Translations under genes and position numbers: made by a program
NCBI RefSeq assembly: GCF_000333955.1
Contig: NZ_CAPS01000003.1
Coordinates: forward strand, 1 to 45,451
Direction: 5' to 3'
Source of the DNA: Rhodococcus sp. AW25M09
GTDB taxonomy: Bacteria > Actinomycetota > Actinomycetes > Mycobacteriales > Mycobacteriaceae
Length of the DNA: 45,451 bases
The notes under the pieces: model-generated
The model's input: the letters and a program-made list of their open reading frames with translations, nothing else
The model's database searches: none
Told to the model about the DNA's origin: nothing
Part shown: one piece after another, positions 8,270 through 15,925 of the stretch
How the letters are laid out: each line of letters starts with the position of its first letter
Numbering within the stretch: position 1 is the first letter of the stretch

Positions 8270-8802
8270 CGTGTGCTGCCGCTGCGGAAGGCGTTCAGGC
8301 GGTTCGTCGCTTCACGTTGCGCCCTTCCGATTTCGACGAGCTGGTCGAACAGGAATTCCTCCGGCGCTTCCTCGGCGAGCTGCTGAATTCTGATTCCGGC
8401 GTCGAAGAAGCTACGTCGGTAGCTTTCCGACAGGACCATGCCGGCGTATTCGTTTGCCGATGCTCCGCATGCGTTCGCTGCGGTGACGTCGGTCAGTGTT
8501 CGACGCAGCCGTGCACCGCGGTGTCCGCTGGCCCCTGACCGGACAAGGACGCCCAGAACACTCGCGGGGTCGTGTGGGAGGTTGTCGATGATCAGCTCCT
8601 GCACGATGCCGTACAGCTCGCGATAGACGGGATCGTGGAAATCGTTGGCCTGCAATGTTGCTGAAATGCGGGCAGCCTCTTCGGTGTCCTGCAGCCACAT
8701 CAGTGCGCAGATGACCAGTGCTTCCGGTGCCGTCTCCGGATGGTCCGTCAGATCAGCGTGATCTTCGTCGTCGGCGGGTTCGACTGCTCTCAACGGGGTC
8801 AT
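8266..8802 (-). CDS. DnaB N-terminal-domain-like protein
   Basis: The 178-residue protein resembles only the helical N-terminal domain of the replicative helicase DnaB. Residues about 24-130 show the DnaB-N pattern: an early 'PE.....ALM', then FHDPVYRELYGIVQEL, the equivalent of the 'F....H..If..i..l' of DnaB. The RecA-type ATPase domain is absent, with no Walker A. In DnaB this domain mediates ring assembly and primase contact. A stand-alone copy could recruit or modulate the host helicase for element replication. That is inference, but two DnaA boxes lie about 520 bases upstream. It is translationally coupled to the 8269 gene. Confidence 0.7.
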   Translation of the reverse strand: MTPLRAVEPADDEDHADLTDHPETAPEALVICALMWLQDTEEAARISATLQANDFHDPVYRELYGIVQELIIDNLPHDPASVLGVLVRSGASGHRGARLRRTLTDVTAANACGASANEYAGMVLSESYRRSFFDAGIRIQQLAEEAPEEFLFDQLVEIGRAQREATNRLNAFRSGSTR

Positions 8803-8913
8803 CTGTTTGCCTCGTTTCTCTTTGCGGGTCTGTTGCGGGAGAACTGGATTCGATAGTCCGGTGGCGCTTTGCTTGGTCCTGCCGCGTTCATCGTCATTTT
8901 GCGGAGGTGTAGG

Positions 8914-9219
8914 TCAGATGTAGAGAAGGTTCGGTGGCGCAGAGCCGTCGAACTGCTCGAGGCTGTCGAGGACGGCGTTGTAGTTCTCGGGCCTGCAGCT
9001 TCCGAGTCCGATGATGAGGGCACAGGTTCCGTCGAGTGTGACGAGGTAGGACGGCGGGCTGCCGTTGTCGGACGATGCGTGCTCGCGTGCGTCGAGGAGG
9101 GCGATACGGACGGCATCGGCGGCGGCGCGTTTCGCAACTTCGAGGTTGGGTTCCGCTCCGGTTGCGGTAAGGATCTCGGGGTTGTCCTCGGGGTGTGTGG
9201 TGACTGTCCAGGTGATCAT
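8914..9219 (-). CDS. Unknown small protein
   Basis: The 101-residue protein starts at ATG 9219 behind an AAGGAA ribosome binding site. It opens MITWTVTTHPEDNPEILTAT, and the order of strands and one helix (VAKRAAADAVRIALLDA) suggests a small alpha/beta fold like dsRBD-sized domains. No catalytic motif, signal or membrane segment is seen. It heads the run of small element genes and sits next to the candidate origin. Confidence 0.6.
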   Translation of the reverse strand: MITWTVTTHPEDNPEILTATGAEPNLEVAKRAAADAVRIALLDAREHASSDNGSPPSYLVTLDGTCALIIGLGSCRPENYNAVLDSLEQFDGSAPPNLLYI

Positions 9220-9319
9220 CGTTGGTTCCTTGTCGCTCGTGCCGGCCCAGTTGCTTGTCGTCGAGCGTCACACGAGGTCCGCAACGATTCGTTCGATGCG
9301 GAGACCGATCAGGCGAGGC

Positions 9320-9356
9320 TGTGGATAACTGTGGCGTCGAGTCAGCCTGTGGATAA
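9320..9356. promoter_or_regulatory. Two perfect DnaA boxes (candidate replication origin)
   Basis: TGTGGATAA, the complement of the consensus DnaA box TTATCCACA, occurs at 9320-9328 and 9348-9356 in the same orientation, 28 bases apart. Both lie in the non-coding gap 9220-9395. The gap is flanked by a hairpin at 9360-9389, and the DnaB-N-like gene is nearby. This fits a plasmid-type origin but is unproven. Confidence 0.55.
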
Positions 9357-9359
9357 ACG

Positions 9360-9389
9360 ACGTTCGGCCCCGGGGTTGGGGCCGAACGT
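9360..9389 (-). terminator. 12-bp perfect hairpin after the 9962 gene
   Basis: ACGTTCGGCCCC and its exact complement are separated by a 6-base loop, six bases past the stop of the upstream minus-strand gene. It is a terminator, or alternatively part of the origin structure. Confidence 0.65.
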
Positions 9390-9395
9390 GTGGTA

Positions 9396-9962
9396 TCAGA
9401 CGTCGTCGAAGACATCGAGGAGTTTGGCGGGGTCGCGGCGGTAGCGTCCGCCGTCGAGAAAGACACCAACGGCAGCACGGTGAACGCGTCGGAGTTCGGC
9501 CATCAGGGTGTCGTAGCCGACGCGGTCGGTGATGCGCCAGGTCACAGGTCCCATATGCAGGTCTACCCAGTGGATGGTACGACGTTGTTCGGAGCTGTAG
9601 CGGTGGTGCGGCACCGCAGTGTGTTCGGGGCTGTCGAGCCACAGGACAGAGATCGCGGCGGCGCCGAATTCTGCGCCTGGTTGGGCGGGATGGGGGGCTT
9701 GTCCATCGGCTCCGGCAAGTGCGGCGCGGACGGTGGCGAACCCGGTGATGACCGCGGAAACTGTTTCGGCACTTCGGAAAGTCATCATGACGTGACCGAG
9801 TGCGACGATCATCTGCGCTTCGTCGGTGGCCGCGGAGGTAGCGGTGATAGTGGCCTGCTGGGGTCCGGCGACCAAAACCGTGGTGTGGGTGACAATTCCG
9901 GTAGTCCGGGCATTGTGTGCGGCAGTGGTCCGTCGTCCTGTGCTGGAAGCGTTCTGCGGCAT
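9396..9962 (-). CDS. Unknown protein of the mobile element
   Basis: I chose ATG 9962 (MPQNASSTGRRTT), giving 188 residues. The frame remains open to 10145, but only a TTG start lies there, without a ribosome binding site. The N-terminal half is Ala/Thr-rich; the second half has Trp/His-rich segments (TIHWVDLHMGPVTW). No signal or membrane segment is clear and no family is recognised. Its neighbours are a DUF2637 gene upstream and the candidate origin downstream. Confidence 0.55.
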   Translation of the reverse strand: MPQNASSTGRRTTAAHNARTTGIVTHTTVLVAGPQQATITATSAATDEAQMIVALGHVMMTFRSAETVSAVITGFATVRAALAGADGQAPHPAQPGAEFGAAAISVLWLDSPEHTAVPHHRYSSEQRRTIHWVDLHMGPVTWRITDRVGYDTLMAELRRVHRAAVGVFLDGGRYRRDPAKLLDVFDDV

Positions 9963-10402
9963 GTCGGGCTCACTTTCTGTTGCGGGACCGGCTCCCCCGG
10001 CCTTTTCGCTCTGCCAATTTCTTTCGCCGTCATCTGGCTCGAAGGAGAGAAGGCGGCGCACTGGACCGGCGTCCTGGCCCTGATCCGCAAAGTTTTCAGC
10101 CGCAGGCGCTTTGAAAAGTTTTCGGAGCCCACCGGGCCGGAGCAACGCGGAGTCAGGGTTGGGTAAGACGGGTCAGGGTGTTGCAAGCTCGACCGGAGCC
10201 AGATGTGCGAAAGAAATAGTTCTTTCTGCAGGGCGAAGCGCAGCAAAGCTCAATCCGGAGACCGCCGGAGGTGGTCCCAGGGCAGCACACGTTTCGACGC
10301 ACGCTGAACCACCCGAGGCGACAACCTCCCAGCCATCAACAGTCTGGGGCGATTGTGCGGGAGCAACGGAGAGCAACAAGGCTCGATGTCGCGGCAGCAC
10401 TT
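9963..10402. other. Gene-poor spacer
   Basis: About 440 bases separate the DUF2637 gene from the 9962 gene. Short open frames on both strands lack ribosome binding sites and look like composition artefacts. I see no repeat or strong hairpin. It presumably holds the promoter for the 9962 gene. Confidence 0.4.
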
Positions 10403-11278
10403 CTATTCTGCAAACATGCGATCACGCTCGCTGGCTGGCTTGTCACCCAGCTCGGATTCCCCGTCCTGGCGGCCCTCGACGATCCCGGCGGTGACTTCTT
10501 CCCACTTCCGATATCGGCGCATCGCGGTCGATGCAACGGAGCCGTCGGTTTCTCTACCGATTCGTGCCCACGACCATTCACGGTGTGCGTGTCGAAGCCG
10601 CGCTGTCTCTGCAACTTCCGGGGTGAGGGCGTCTACTGGTCGTCGGTGCGTGTCCGCCGCGTCGACCTGTTCTCCCCACGAGCCGTCTTCGCCCTCTGAA
10701 TTATCCCCGCTCAGGCTGTGGCCTTCGTGACTGAACTCTGCATCTGTCCAATCCACCACTTCTGTTGCAGCACTTAGCCCGGACTCCTCCCCTGCGGCCC
10801 CGCGAGGCGCACGAAGGATGACAGCCAACACTTCAGTCATGGCAAGGAGCGCGATAGGTGCAATGGTGGCAATACCCGCCGAGACCACGGCCGGAAGCAA
10901 TGTCGCAGTCAACACCGCGTGGTACGAGTTACCCGCAATCGACGCCGATGCGGCAACACGCAAGATCGTGACGACGAAGCGACGGCCCTTGATCGTGCGG
11001 TGGTCCGTGTGATTCGACAGCGCAATGGCTGTCACTGTTGTCGAGACGATTGCGCCGTCCAGCACGATCGGAATCACCCAGGCTTCACCGGGACCTATCC
11101 CTGCCATCACCGCGAGATCACGCAACACAGCGAAACTGAGCCAGAAGGACGCCCCGGCGATGCCAACTGTCAACGCAACGGCTGTTGCGAGAGCCCACTG
11201 CAGAATCGCTGGATGTAGCGCAACGACCTCTGACGGCTTCGTTGTCAACGGGGTTGCCGCGGAGTGTGATCGGCTCAT
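10403..11278 (-). CDS. DUF2637 membrane protein
   Basis: The 291-residue protein has four predicted membrane helices between about residues 20 and 160 (WALATAVALTVGIAGASFWL, then WVIPIVLDGAIVSTTVTAIA, then two more). This is the DUF2637 pattern common on actinobacterial plasmids and integrative elements, sometimes called Spd/transfer-associated. The C-terminal part is soluble and acidic, ending with a putative helix-turn-helix (EWSWARIGRETDGSVASTAM, about residues 240-260). Its ATG overlaps the stop of the RHH gene by four bases (ATGA), making it the third gene of the parA operon. The function is unknown. Plasmid spread or membrane anchoring of the partition complex are guesses. Confidence 0.85.
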   Translation of the reverse strand: MSRSHSAATPLTTKPSEVVALHPAILQWALATAVALTVGIAGASFWLSFAVLRDLAVMAGIGPGEAWVIPIVLDGAIVSTTVTAIALSNHTDHRTIKGRRFVVTILRVAASASIAGNSYHAVLTATLLPAVVSAGIATIAPIALLAMTEVLAVILRAPRGAAGEESGLSAATEVVDWTDAEFSHEGHSLSGDNSEGEDGSWGEQVDAADTHRRPVDALTPEVAETARLRHAHREWSWARIGRETDGSVASTAMRRYRKWEEVTAGIVEGRQDGESELGDKPASERDRMFAE

Positions 11279-11625
11279 CGGATTCTCGGTCCTCGTGCGA
11301 GGGGGCCCGTTCGTTGCGGGAACGGCGCACCGTCGTTGAATCTGTTGCGCAACGACTCCAAGTAGTCTTCGATTGCCGCATTGACGAGATCCGACGGGCC
11401 CCGCGGCGCGCCGGGCGTTGCGGACAGCGCTTCGGCCGCGTTGAGAAGATCGTCGACGGTGGACTGGTAGAGGTAGTACGAGCGCTTCTGTTTTGTGTTG
11501 TCCGGTGACGGTTGCGCACCGGTCTCGGCCGACGAAACAGTGTCGTGGGGCTGCCGCGAGTTCTCCGGCGGATCGACCGGGCTCGATCCGGCGAGTGCGC
11601 TCTTCATACGTTCGGGCCGGGCCAT
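11275..11625 (-). CDS. Small ParB-like / ribbon-helix-helix partition protein
   Basis: The 116-residue protein has a disordered, Pro/Ser-rich first half. A compact second half follows (KRSYYLYQSTVDDLLNAAE... SDLVNAAIEDYLESLRNRF, about residues 47-95), the pattern of a ribbon-helix-helix domain: one strand then two helices. Small RHH proteins are the centromere-binding partners of short ParA ATPases in type Ib partition systems. The start is ATG 11625, sharing bases with the parA stop (TGATG). Its stop overlaps the next gene, so the three genes are one coupled operon. Confidence 0.75.
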   Translation of the reverse strand: MARPERMKSALAGSSPVDPPENSRQPHDTVSSAETGAQPSPDNTKQKRSYYLYQSTVDDLLNAAEALSATPGAPRGPSDLVNAAIEDYLESLRNRFNDGAPFPQRTGPLARGPRIR

Positions 11626-12413
11626 CACAGGTGTCCCTTCGTGAGCAGCGTAAGAGTGTCGCGATAGATCGTGGACAGGCTGCGAGATTGTGTGGTCCCC
11701 CAGTCGAACAGGCTGGTTTGGGCCTCCATCGAGTCTTTGATGACAACCCGCTTGGGAACGGCGTCACCGAGGACGTTGATGCTCGCGGCGATCTCGACCA
11801 ATTGTTCTCGGCCGCTGATCGTCGCGATCTCGTGGAGGTTGACGATCGCACCGAGCATGTCGAGGTCCGGGTTGTAGCTGCGCTTGACTGAATCGATGGT
11901 GCGCAGTAACCGCGCGAGTCCATTGGCTGAGAACAGCGCGGACTGAGTCACGACGACGGCTGCGCGCGCCGCAACAAGGGCGTTGATGGTCAGCAGATCG
12001 AGGCTGGGTGGGCAATCGATGAGGACCACGTCGTACACGCCCCGTACGACGTCGATTGCGTCGCGAAGCCGCCGTTCTCGGCCAGCGCCGGCGACGACCA
12101 ATTGATCGCGGACATAGGCCAGGGACTCGTTTCCAGGCACCGTGGGTACCAGGTCTACGCCAGGCCAGATGGTGGGGACGACAGCGTCGGCGATGGTCGC
12201 GTTCGACGACTCGGCGAGAACGTCGGCAACACCGACATCGTCGCTCTCGAGCTCGGTCCTGGTCAGGACTGTGCTGGCGTTGCCTTGCGGATCCACGTCG
12301 ACAACGAGCGCGCGCTTCCCCGCTTGGGCGACGGCGTAGGCGAGGTGAAAGACGGTGGTGGTCTTGCCCACCCCGCCTTTCTGGTTGCAGAACGCAAAGA
12401 TGTCAGCGGGCAT
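11625..12413 (-). CDS. parA: ParA-type partition ATPase
   Basis: The 262-residue protein begins MPADIFAFCNQKGGVGKTTT. The deviant Walker A KGGVGKTT (residues 12-19) with an extra lysine, DVDPQGN (about residue 42) and the Walker B region VVLIDCPPSLDLLT (about residue 120) identify a ParA/Soj ATPase without an N-terminal helix-turn-helix. It segregates plasmid DNA with a centromere-binding partner, here the overlapping RHH gene. The start is ATG 12413; longer in-frame starts would add residues unrelated to the family. A partition system in an integrated element suggests that the element has an autonomous circular phase or derives from a plasmid. Confidence 0.93.
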   Translation of the reverse strand: MPADIFAFCNQKGGVGKTTTVFHLAYAVAQAGKRALVVDVDPQGNASTVLTRTELESDDVGVADVLAESSNATIADAVVPTIWPGVDLVPTVPGNESLAYVRDQLVVAGAGRERRLRDAIDVVRGVYDVVLIDCPPSLDLLTINALVAARAAVVVTQSALFSANGLARLLRTIDSVKRSYNPDLDMLGAIVNLHEIATISGREQLVEIAASINVLGDAVPKRVVIKDSMEAQTSLFDWGTTQSRSLSTIYRDTLTLLTKGHL

Positions 12414-12915
12414 GGTGGGTCTCACTTTCCATGGATGAATAGGACGAACTGGCGGTATAGCGGGAATGGGATGCAATGCACGCCTTGGAACCGAGGGATG
12501 AGTCGCACCCTGTAAAAGTGTTGGGTGAATTACAGGTAAGGGGCGCGATGCGTGAGTCGCGTGCCATAAGCGAAAGACGCTCCATAGTGGCATGAAAAGC
12601 ATTTACCAACAACACATCCCGAGCTTGACTCTCATCCTTTGCAGGCATTGGAGGTATGGCCACTGCGGGATGTTTGACGCCCGTCGCCAGCGAGTCATCT
12701 GAGGCACTCTTTGCGGGTAATTCAGGCATGGGACTGGCGGGCAACGCCGCCGTACCGCTAGCGGGAGCGGCCTGCACCGGCGGGCTGTTGCGCTCGTGCC
12801 CAAGCAACCAAGTGTGTTGCTGTGGTTGCATCTTCGAGCATTTTGCGTACACAACGGATACGAGCAAGAGCGCGGCAAGGATTGAAAAATCGAGGTCTGA
12901 ATGACGGTTCGCCAT
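12403..12915 (-). CDS. Doubtful ORF: possible small exported or anchored protein
   Basis: From ATG 12915 the frame reads MANRHSDLDFSILAALLLVS, a plausible signal-anchor. A Pro/Ala/Ser-rich stretch follows, and the frame runs 170 residues to a stop 11 bases inside parA. Third-position GC is low compared with the neighbours, and the second half looks random. The ORF also covers an inverted repeat at 12509-12536. It may be a real recent arrival, a decayed gene or chance. Confidence 0.3.
   Translation of the reverse strand: MANRHSDLDFSILAALLLVSVVYAKCSKMQPQQHTWLLGHERNSPPVQAAPASGTAALPASPMPELPAKSASDDSLATGVKHPAVAIPPMPAKDESQARDVLLVNAFHATMERLSLMARDSRIAPLTCNSPNTFTGCDSSLGSKACIASHSRYTASSSYSSMESETHHAR
12509..12536. 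promoter_or_regulatory. Inverted repeat upstream of parA
   Basis: CCTGTAA (12509-12515) and TTACAGG (12530-12536) form a perfect 7-base inverted repeat with a 14-base spacer, about 95 bases upstream of the parA start. It is a candidate operator or centromere-like site for the partition operon. Confidence 0.4.
12580..12590. repeat. 11-base direct repeat CTCCATAGTGG, copy 1
   Basis: CTCCATAGTGG recurs exactly at 12971-12981. The core CCATAGTGG is nearly palindromic. It may be a protein-binding site pair upstream of parA. Confidence 0.4.
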
Positions 12916-13544
12916 GCCAGGCAACTCAGTGATGTCAGCATTGCAGATGGATCGAAAGCTCAACTGATACCTCCATAGTGGTGACGTATGAAAGACAAGG
13001 GACTTCGTTCGTTCCCTTCGGACCCCCCATGGCCCCTGAGCCAATTTCCGCACCCACGTTGTCCGCTCCACGCCCGATAGCCCCGCGCCTCGGCGGGCGC
13101 GTGGCTAATCGGTATCGCCACCTGTTCGATGATCAGTCGAGCTGGTGGTGCCTCGGGGCCGGTCTCCGAGGATTTACAAAGGGTGCACAGGCCGGCGGCA
13201 GGCTGGTGTTACGTCGGGCTCTGCCAGAAAACGACGCTGCTTCGGCACATCAGGCCTTGCTAGGAAGCTCCGTAGCCAAGGTTTATGCGGCGCGAGCAGA
13301 AGAACTCGACCGCGCTGTCGCGGGTCGAGACATGCGTCATCGCCCGCTTGGCCCCTGACCGAAATCGAGGGCGGAGAACGGTGACTCGGCGAAATGTCTT
13401 GAATGACTTATCAAGACGCTCTATGATCGGTGACGAAGCTCCTTCCTCACGGGTTGTGGTTTCGACGCCCTCGGCCTCAGTGCTGGTAACACTGAGATCT
13501 TCCGGGGGCGTTTCATTTTCCTGAGGGACAATTGGCTCTGGGCC
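12916..13544. other. Gene-poor, lower-GC region with a second CTCCATAGTGG copy
   Basis: No well-supported gene is found in these 629 bases. The second 11-base repeat lies at 12971-12981. A hairpin CTCAGTG/CACTGAG lies at 13476-13496. On the minus strand the excisionase frame stays open after its TGA for a further 94 codons (13544 down to 13260) without a usable start codon. A plus-strand frame at 12978-13358 has no ribosome binding site and odd composition. Confidence 0.45.
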
Positions 13545-13742
13545 TCACGCGACGCCTGAGCTGGCATCGGATTGTGCCTCGAGACCTTCGATGTACTCGT
13601 CGATGGCCGTATCCGGGATCAGCCGGCGCTTGCCGACCTTCACGCTCCGGATTTCTCCCGACGCGATCTTGTTGAAGAAGTTGGAACGTCCAAGTCCCGT
13701 GCAAGCCATAGCCTCCGGGACAGACAGCAACCGTCTGGGCAT
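13545..13742 (-). CDS. xis: Excisionase / AlpA-like helix-turn-helix protein
   Basis: The 65-residue protein MPRRLLSVPEAMACTGLGRS... FNKIASGEIRSVKVGKRRL has the winged-helix pattern of MerR/AlpA-type excisionases (helix-turn-helix residues 6-25, wing SGEIRSVKVGKRRLIP). These proteins bend DNA to drive excision with the integrase. The start is ATG 13742, behind a perfect GGAGG site 8 bases upstream. It is transcribed divergently from the XRE regulator and integrase across a 139-base region, so excision and integration can be switched from one control region. Confidence 0.88.
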   Translation of the reverse strand: MPRRLLSVPEAMACTGLGRSNFFNKIASGEIRSVKVGKRRLIPDTAIDEYIEGLEAQSDASSGVA

Positions 13743-13881
13743 CTTCAGCACCTCCACTGAATTGTGTAGTAGAGCCACATTATGCAGGACATTTCTGGTC
13801 AGTCCACGTGGTTCCACCACAGAGTAACAAGTACGTAGCCATCCCACAACGGGGAGCCATTCTCCGCTAGACTGCGTAACC
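13743..13881. promoter_or_regulatory. Divergent xis / XRE control region
   Basis: These 139 bases separate the two divergent starts. The region contains the palindrome GTGGT-TCC-ACCAC (13808-13820) and is locally AT-richer. It is the likely operator of the XRE regulator, controlling excisionase and integrase. Confidence 0.55.
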
Positions 13882-14514
13882 ATGACGCAGTCGTGGGCGG
13901 AATCGATCGTTGCCCGGGTCGCCTCGGAAGTGCGCCGACTTCGAGGTAAAGACCACTCCGCTCTGTCCGCAGCAAAGCTTGCCGACAGGACGGTTGACTT
14001 CGGGTGGGGGATCTCGCGATCTGTAGTCGCGGACTTGGAGACCGGACGCAAGAAGAGCTTGGACGTCTCGGAACTCTTGATTTTGGCTGCGGCACTGGGA
14101 GTCTCACCAGCACAACTGGTCTATCCGGACCTCCCCAAGGGAAGAGTCGAAGTACTCCCAGGGCTCCAGCAGGAGTCTCACGATGCCCTTCGCTGGTTCA
14201 GCGGGGAGGCTGGGCTGATGCGGCCGAGCTCCGAGTGGACCGAGGAGGAATCCGACGCTCCTTTCGGGATGTGGGTACGTGACACCTTCGACCCGAAGAA
14301 CGATCGCGTTGGGATCACTCGTGAATGGCTTGATGCGTTGAAGGCGATGCGGCGTGCTCGGGTGCAGCTCCGAAACGGCCTTTCCAAGAATGAATCAGCT
14401 GAGCACATCGAGTCGATGCAATACCTGTACGAGGATGCTCGACGGCGTTCGGAAGAGCTCTTTAGACGGATGACCGAACTGGGCATGAACACGCAGGACG
14501 AAGAGGATGGCTAG
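13882..14514 (+). CDS. XRE-family regulator of the integration module
   Basis: The 210-residue protein has an N-terminal XRE-like helix-turn-helix at about residues 12-75 (SALSAAKLADRTV... ISRSVVADLETGRKKSLDVS, then LLILAAALGVSPAQLVYPDL). The C-terminal half is helical and charged and may mediate dimerisation. Its stop overlaps the integrase start by eight bases, so it is co-translated with the integrase. By analogy with similar modules it probably represses or balances xis and int expression. A toxin or peptidase domain is not evident. Confidence 0.85.
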   Translation: MTQSWAESIVARVASEVRRLRGKDHSALSAAKLADRTVDFGWGISRSVVADLETGRKKSLDVSELLILAAALGVSPAQLVYPDLPKGRVEVLPGLQQESHDALRWFSGEAGLMRPSSEWTEEESDAPFGMWVRDTFDPKNDRVGITREWLDALKAMRRARVQLRNGLSKNESAEHIESMQYLYEDARRRSEELFRRMTELGMNTQDEEDG

Positions 14515-15721
14515 GCAGCAACTGCCGCCACAGATCAAGAAGATCTACGTCACCAATCGGTCTACAGGCAGTACCGAGTTGCGGTATCAAATGACCGTCG
14601 ACGCTGGTGGTGCCGACGCCACCGGCACCCGGGCGTCGAAGCGGACGCAGTTGCGTCGTCGATTTCTTACGGAGAAGGACGCTCGCGCAGCCCTGTCCAA
14701 GGTGCTCGAGGAAGTCTCGAAGGGGACATTCGTTCCCTCCTCGACCACCACGGTCGAGGAGGCTTGCGCTGAGTGGCTTGCCGGACGACGCGTACGAGAG
14801 TCCACTAAAGCCGCGTACACCCATGCCCTTCAACCGCTGCGCGATACTTACGGCGCGCTAGCGGTGCAGAAGTTGACCAAAGGTCACTTGGACGCTCTGG
14901 TGAACGATCTGTTAGCCGGCAGCTCGGTCAAGCCCGATGGCCAACTGCGACGTCCGTGGAAGGCCACTTCGATCAATCCGATGCTTAACCTTGTAAGCGC
15001 AGTCCTCACCGGGCTGATGCGAGAAGGGCGATTGGTACGAGACGTTGCCGCGCTCGTCGACCGCGCGCCCCGTGTGCACGTCGAGATGCAGACATTCACG
15101 GAGGACGAAGTGCAACGCCTCCTGGAAGCATCGGCGTGCGATCGGAACGGCCACGCTTGGCTGCTTGCTCTGAGCGGCCTCCGACGCGGTGAGCTATGCG
15201 GGCTTCGATGGAACGATGTCGATCTTCACGCCGGCAGCCTGACAATCAACAACACGCGAGTCTCGGTCAATGGACGTGTCGTGGAGGGCCCTCCGAAGAC
15301 AGAAAAGTCCAAGCGCACGCTTCCCCTCACACCAGCCCTAAAATCCGCACTCGAAACTGCACACCGCTTGCAGGGTGTGGAACGAAAGAGCTTGACCTAC
15401 GTCGGCCCCGGCACCTACGTCGTGTCCGACGCTGTTGGGCGACCTTTTCATCCCGATACGGTCAGCGACTATTGGCGCAGGCTATGCATCAACAGCAAGG
15501 TGTCCGACATCCGCCTCCACGACGCCCGCCACACGTGTGGGACTCTGCTGCACCTTCAGGGCGTGCCGATTGCCGTCATCTCGGCATGGCTCGGGCACTC
15601 GGACAATGCATTCACAATGCGCACCTACGTCCATTCTCAGAACCATGCGCTACTGGGCGCAGCCGACACTTTGCAGTCACTCGTCCGGCGTCGCGACGAG
15701 CCATCCGACGATGCGCGTTGA
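14507..15721 (+). CDS. int: Site-specific tyrosine integrase
   Basis: The 404-residue phage/ICE-type tyrosine recombinase has a DNA-binding core domain (about residues 85-185) and a catalytic domain. The full catalytic set is present: R226 in SGLRRGEL, H338 and R341 in LHDARHTCG, H364 in WLGHS and Y374 in RTYVH. The enzyme recombines the element's att site with the tRNA 3' end. The gene lies beside its target, as usual for tRNA-directed integrases. Its ATG overlaps the stop of the XRE gene. All key residues are intact, so the element is probably still able to excise. Confidence 0.96.
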   Translation: MARQQLPPQIKKIYVTNRSTGSTELRYQMTVDAGGADATGTRASKRTQLRRRFLTEKDARAALSKVLEEVSKGTFVPSSTTTVEEACAEWLAGRRVRESTKAAYTHALQPLRDTYGALAVQKLTKGHLDALVNDLLAGSSVKPDGQLRRPWKATSINPMLNLVSAVLTGLMREGRLVRDVAALVDRAPRVHVEMQTFTEDEVQRLLEASACDRNGHAWLLALSGLRRGELCGLRWNDVDLHAGSLTINNTRVSVNGRVVEGPPKTEKSKRTLPLTPALKSALETAHRLQGVERKSLTYVGPGTYVVSDAVGRPFHPDTVSDYWRRLCINSKVSDIRLHDARHTCGTLLHLQGVPIAVISAWLGHSDNAFTMRTYVHSQNHALLGAADTLQSLVRRRDEPSDDAR

Positions 15722-15885
15722 CCGGCGTTTGTCCGCAACCGTCCACATAGGAGCAGGCAGTCTCACCAGCCGCTGTTCCGGCGAGTTCTGCGGCACTTGT
15801 GACATTCTGTGACACTGAGCTCGCCTCATCGGCAACGAATCCCATTATAGATAATACAAAAGGCCAGTTCAGGCCCTATTTTCAG

Positions 15886-15925
15886 TGGAGCCTCCTAACG
15901 GGATTGAACCGTTGACCGCTCGCTT
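15886..15925. other. Probable attachment-site core (attR-like) in the tRNA 3' half
   Basis: The integrase target is inferred to be the T-arm and acceptor 3' strand of the tRNA. The exact core length cannot be set because the partner site is not in the window. The 165 bases between int and the tRNA include a short direct repeat TGTGACA (15798-15816 region), which could be an integrase arm-type site. Confidence 0.5.

Larger units (their letters stand above)
1..15925. mobile_element. Integrated plasmid-like element (right part), inserted at tRNA-Thr
   Basis: The segment carries an integrase, excisionase, XRE regulator, ParA with an RHH partner, a MobF relaxase, Lsr2, a DnaB-N-like protein and DnaA boxes. 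This is a plasmid backbone combined with a site-specific integration module. The integrase stop lies 165 bases from the 3' end of a tRNA-Thr gene, the classic geometry of an actinobacterial integrative element using a tRNA 3' end as attB. The exact right boundary inside the tRNA 3' half is estimated. By eye I found no second copy of the tRNA 3' end to the left, so the left end is probably outside the window. No coupling ATPase or type IV secretion gene is visible here. Confidence 0.78.

Noticed and set aside
9963..10145. 61-codon extension of the 9396-9962 gene
   Set aside because: Starts with TTG, no ribosome binding site, and composition differs.
12978..13358. 126-codon plus-strand frame
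   Set aside because: No ribosome binding site and no recognisable protein pattern.
1..15885. Left attachment site of the element
   Set aside because: I looked for a copy of the tRNA-Thr 3' end and saw none; it is probably outside the window.
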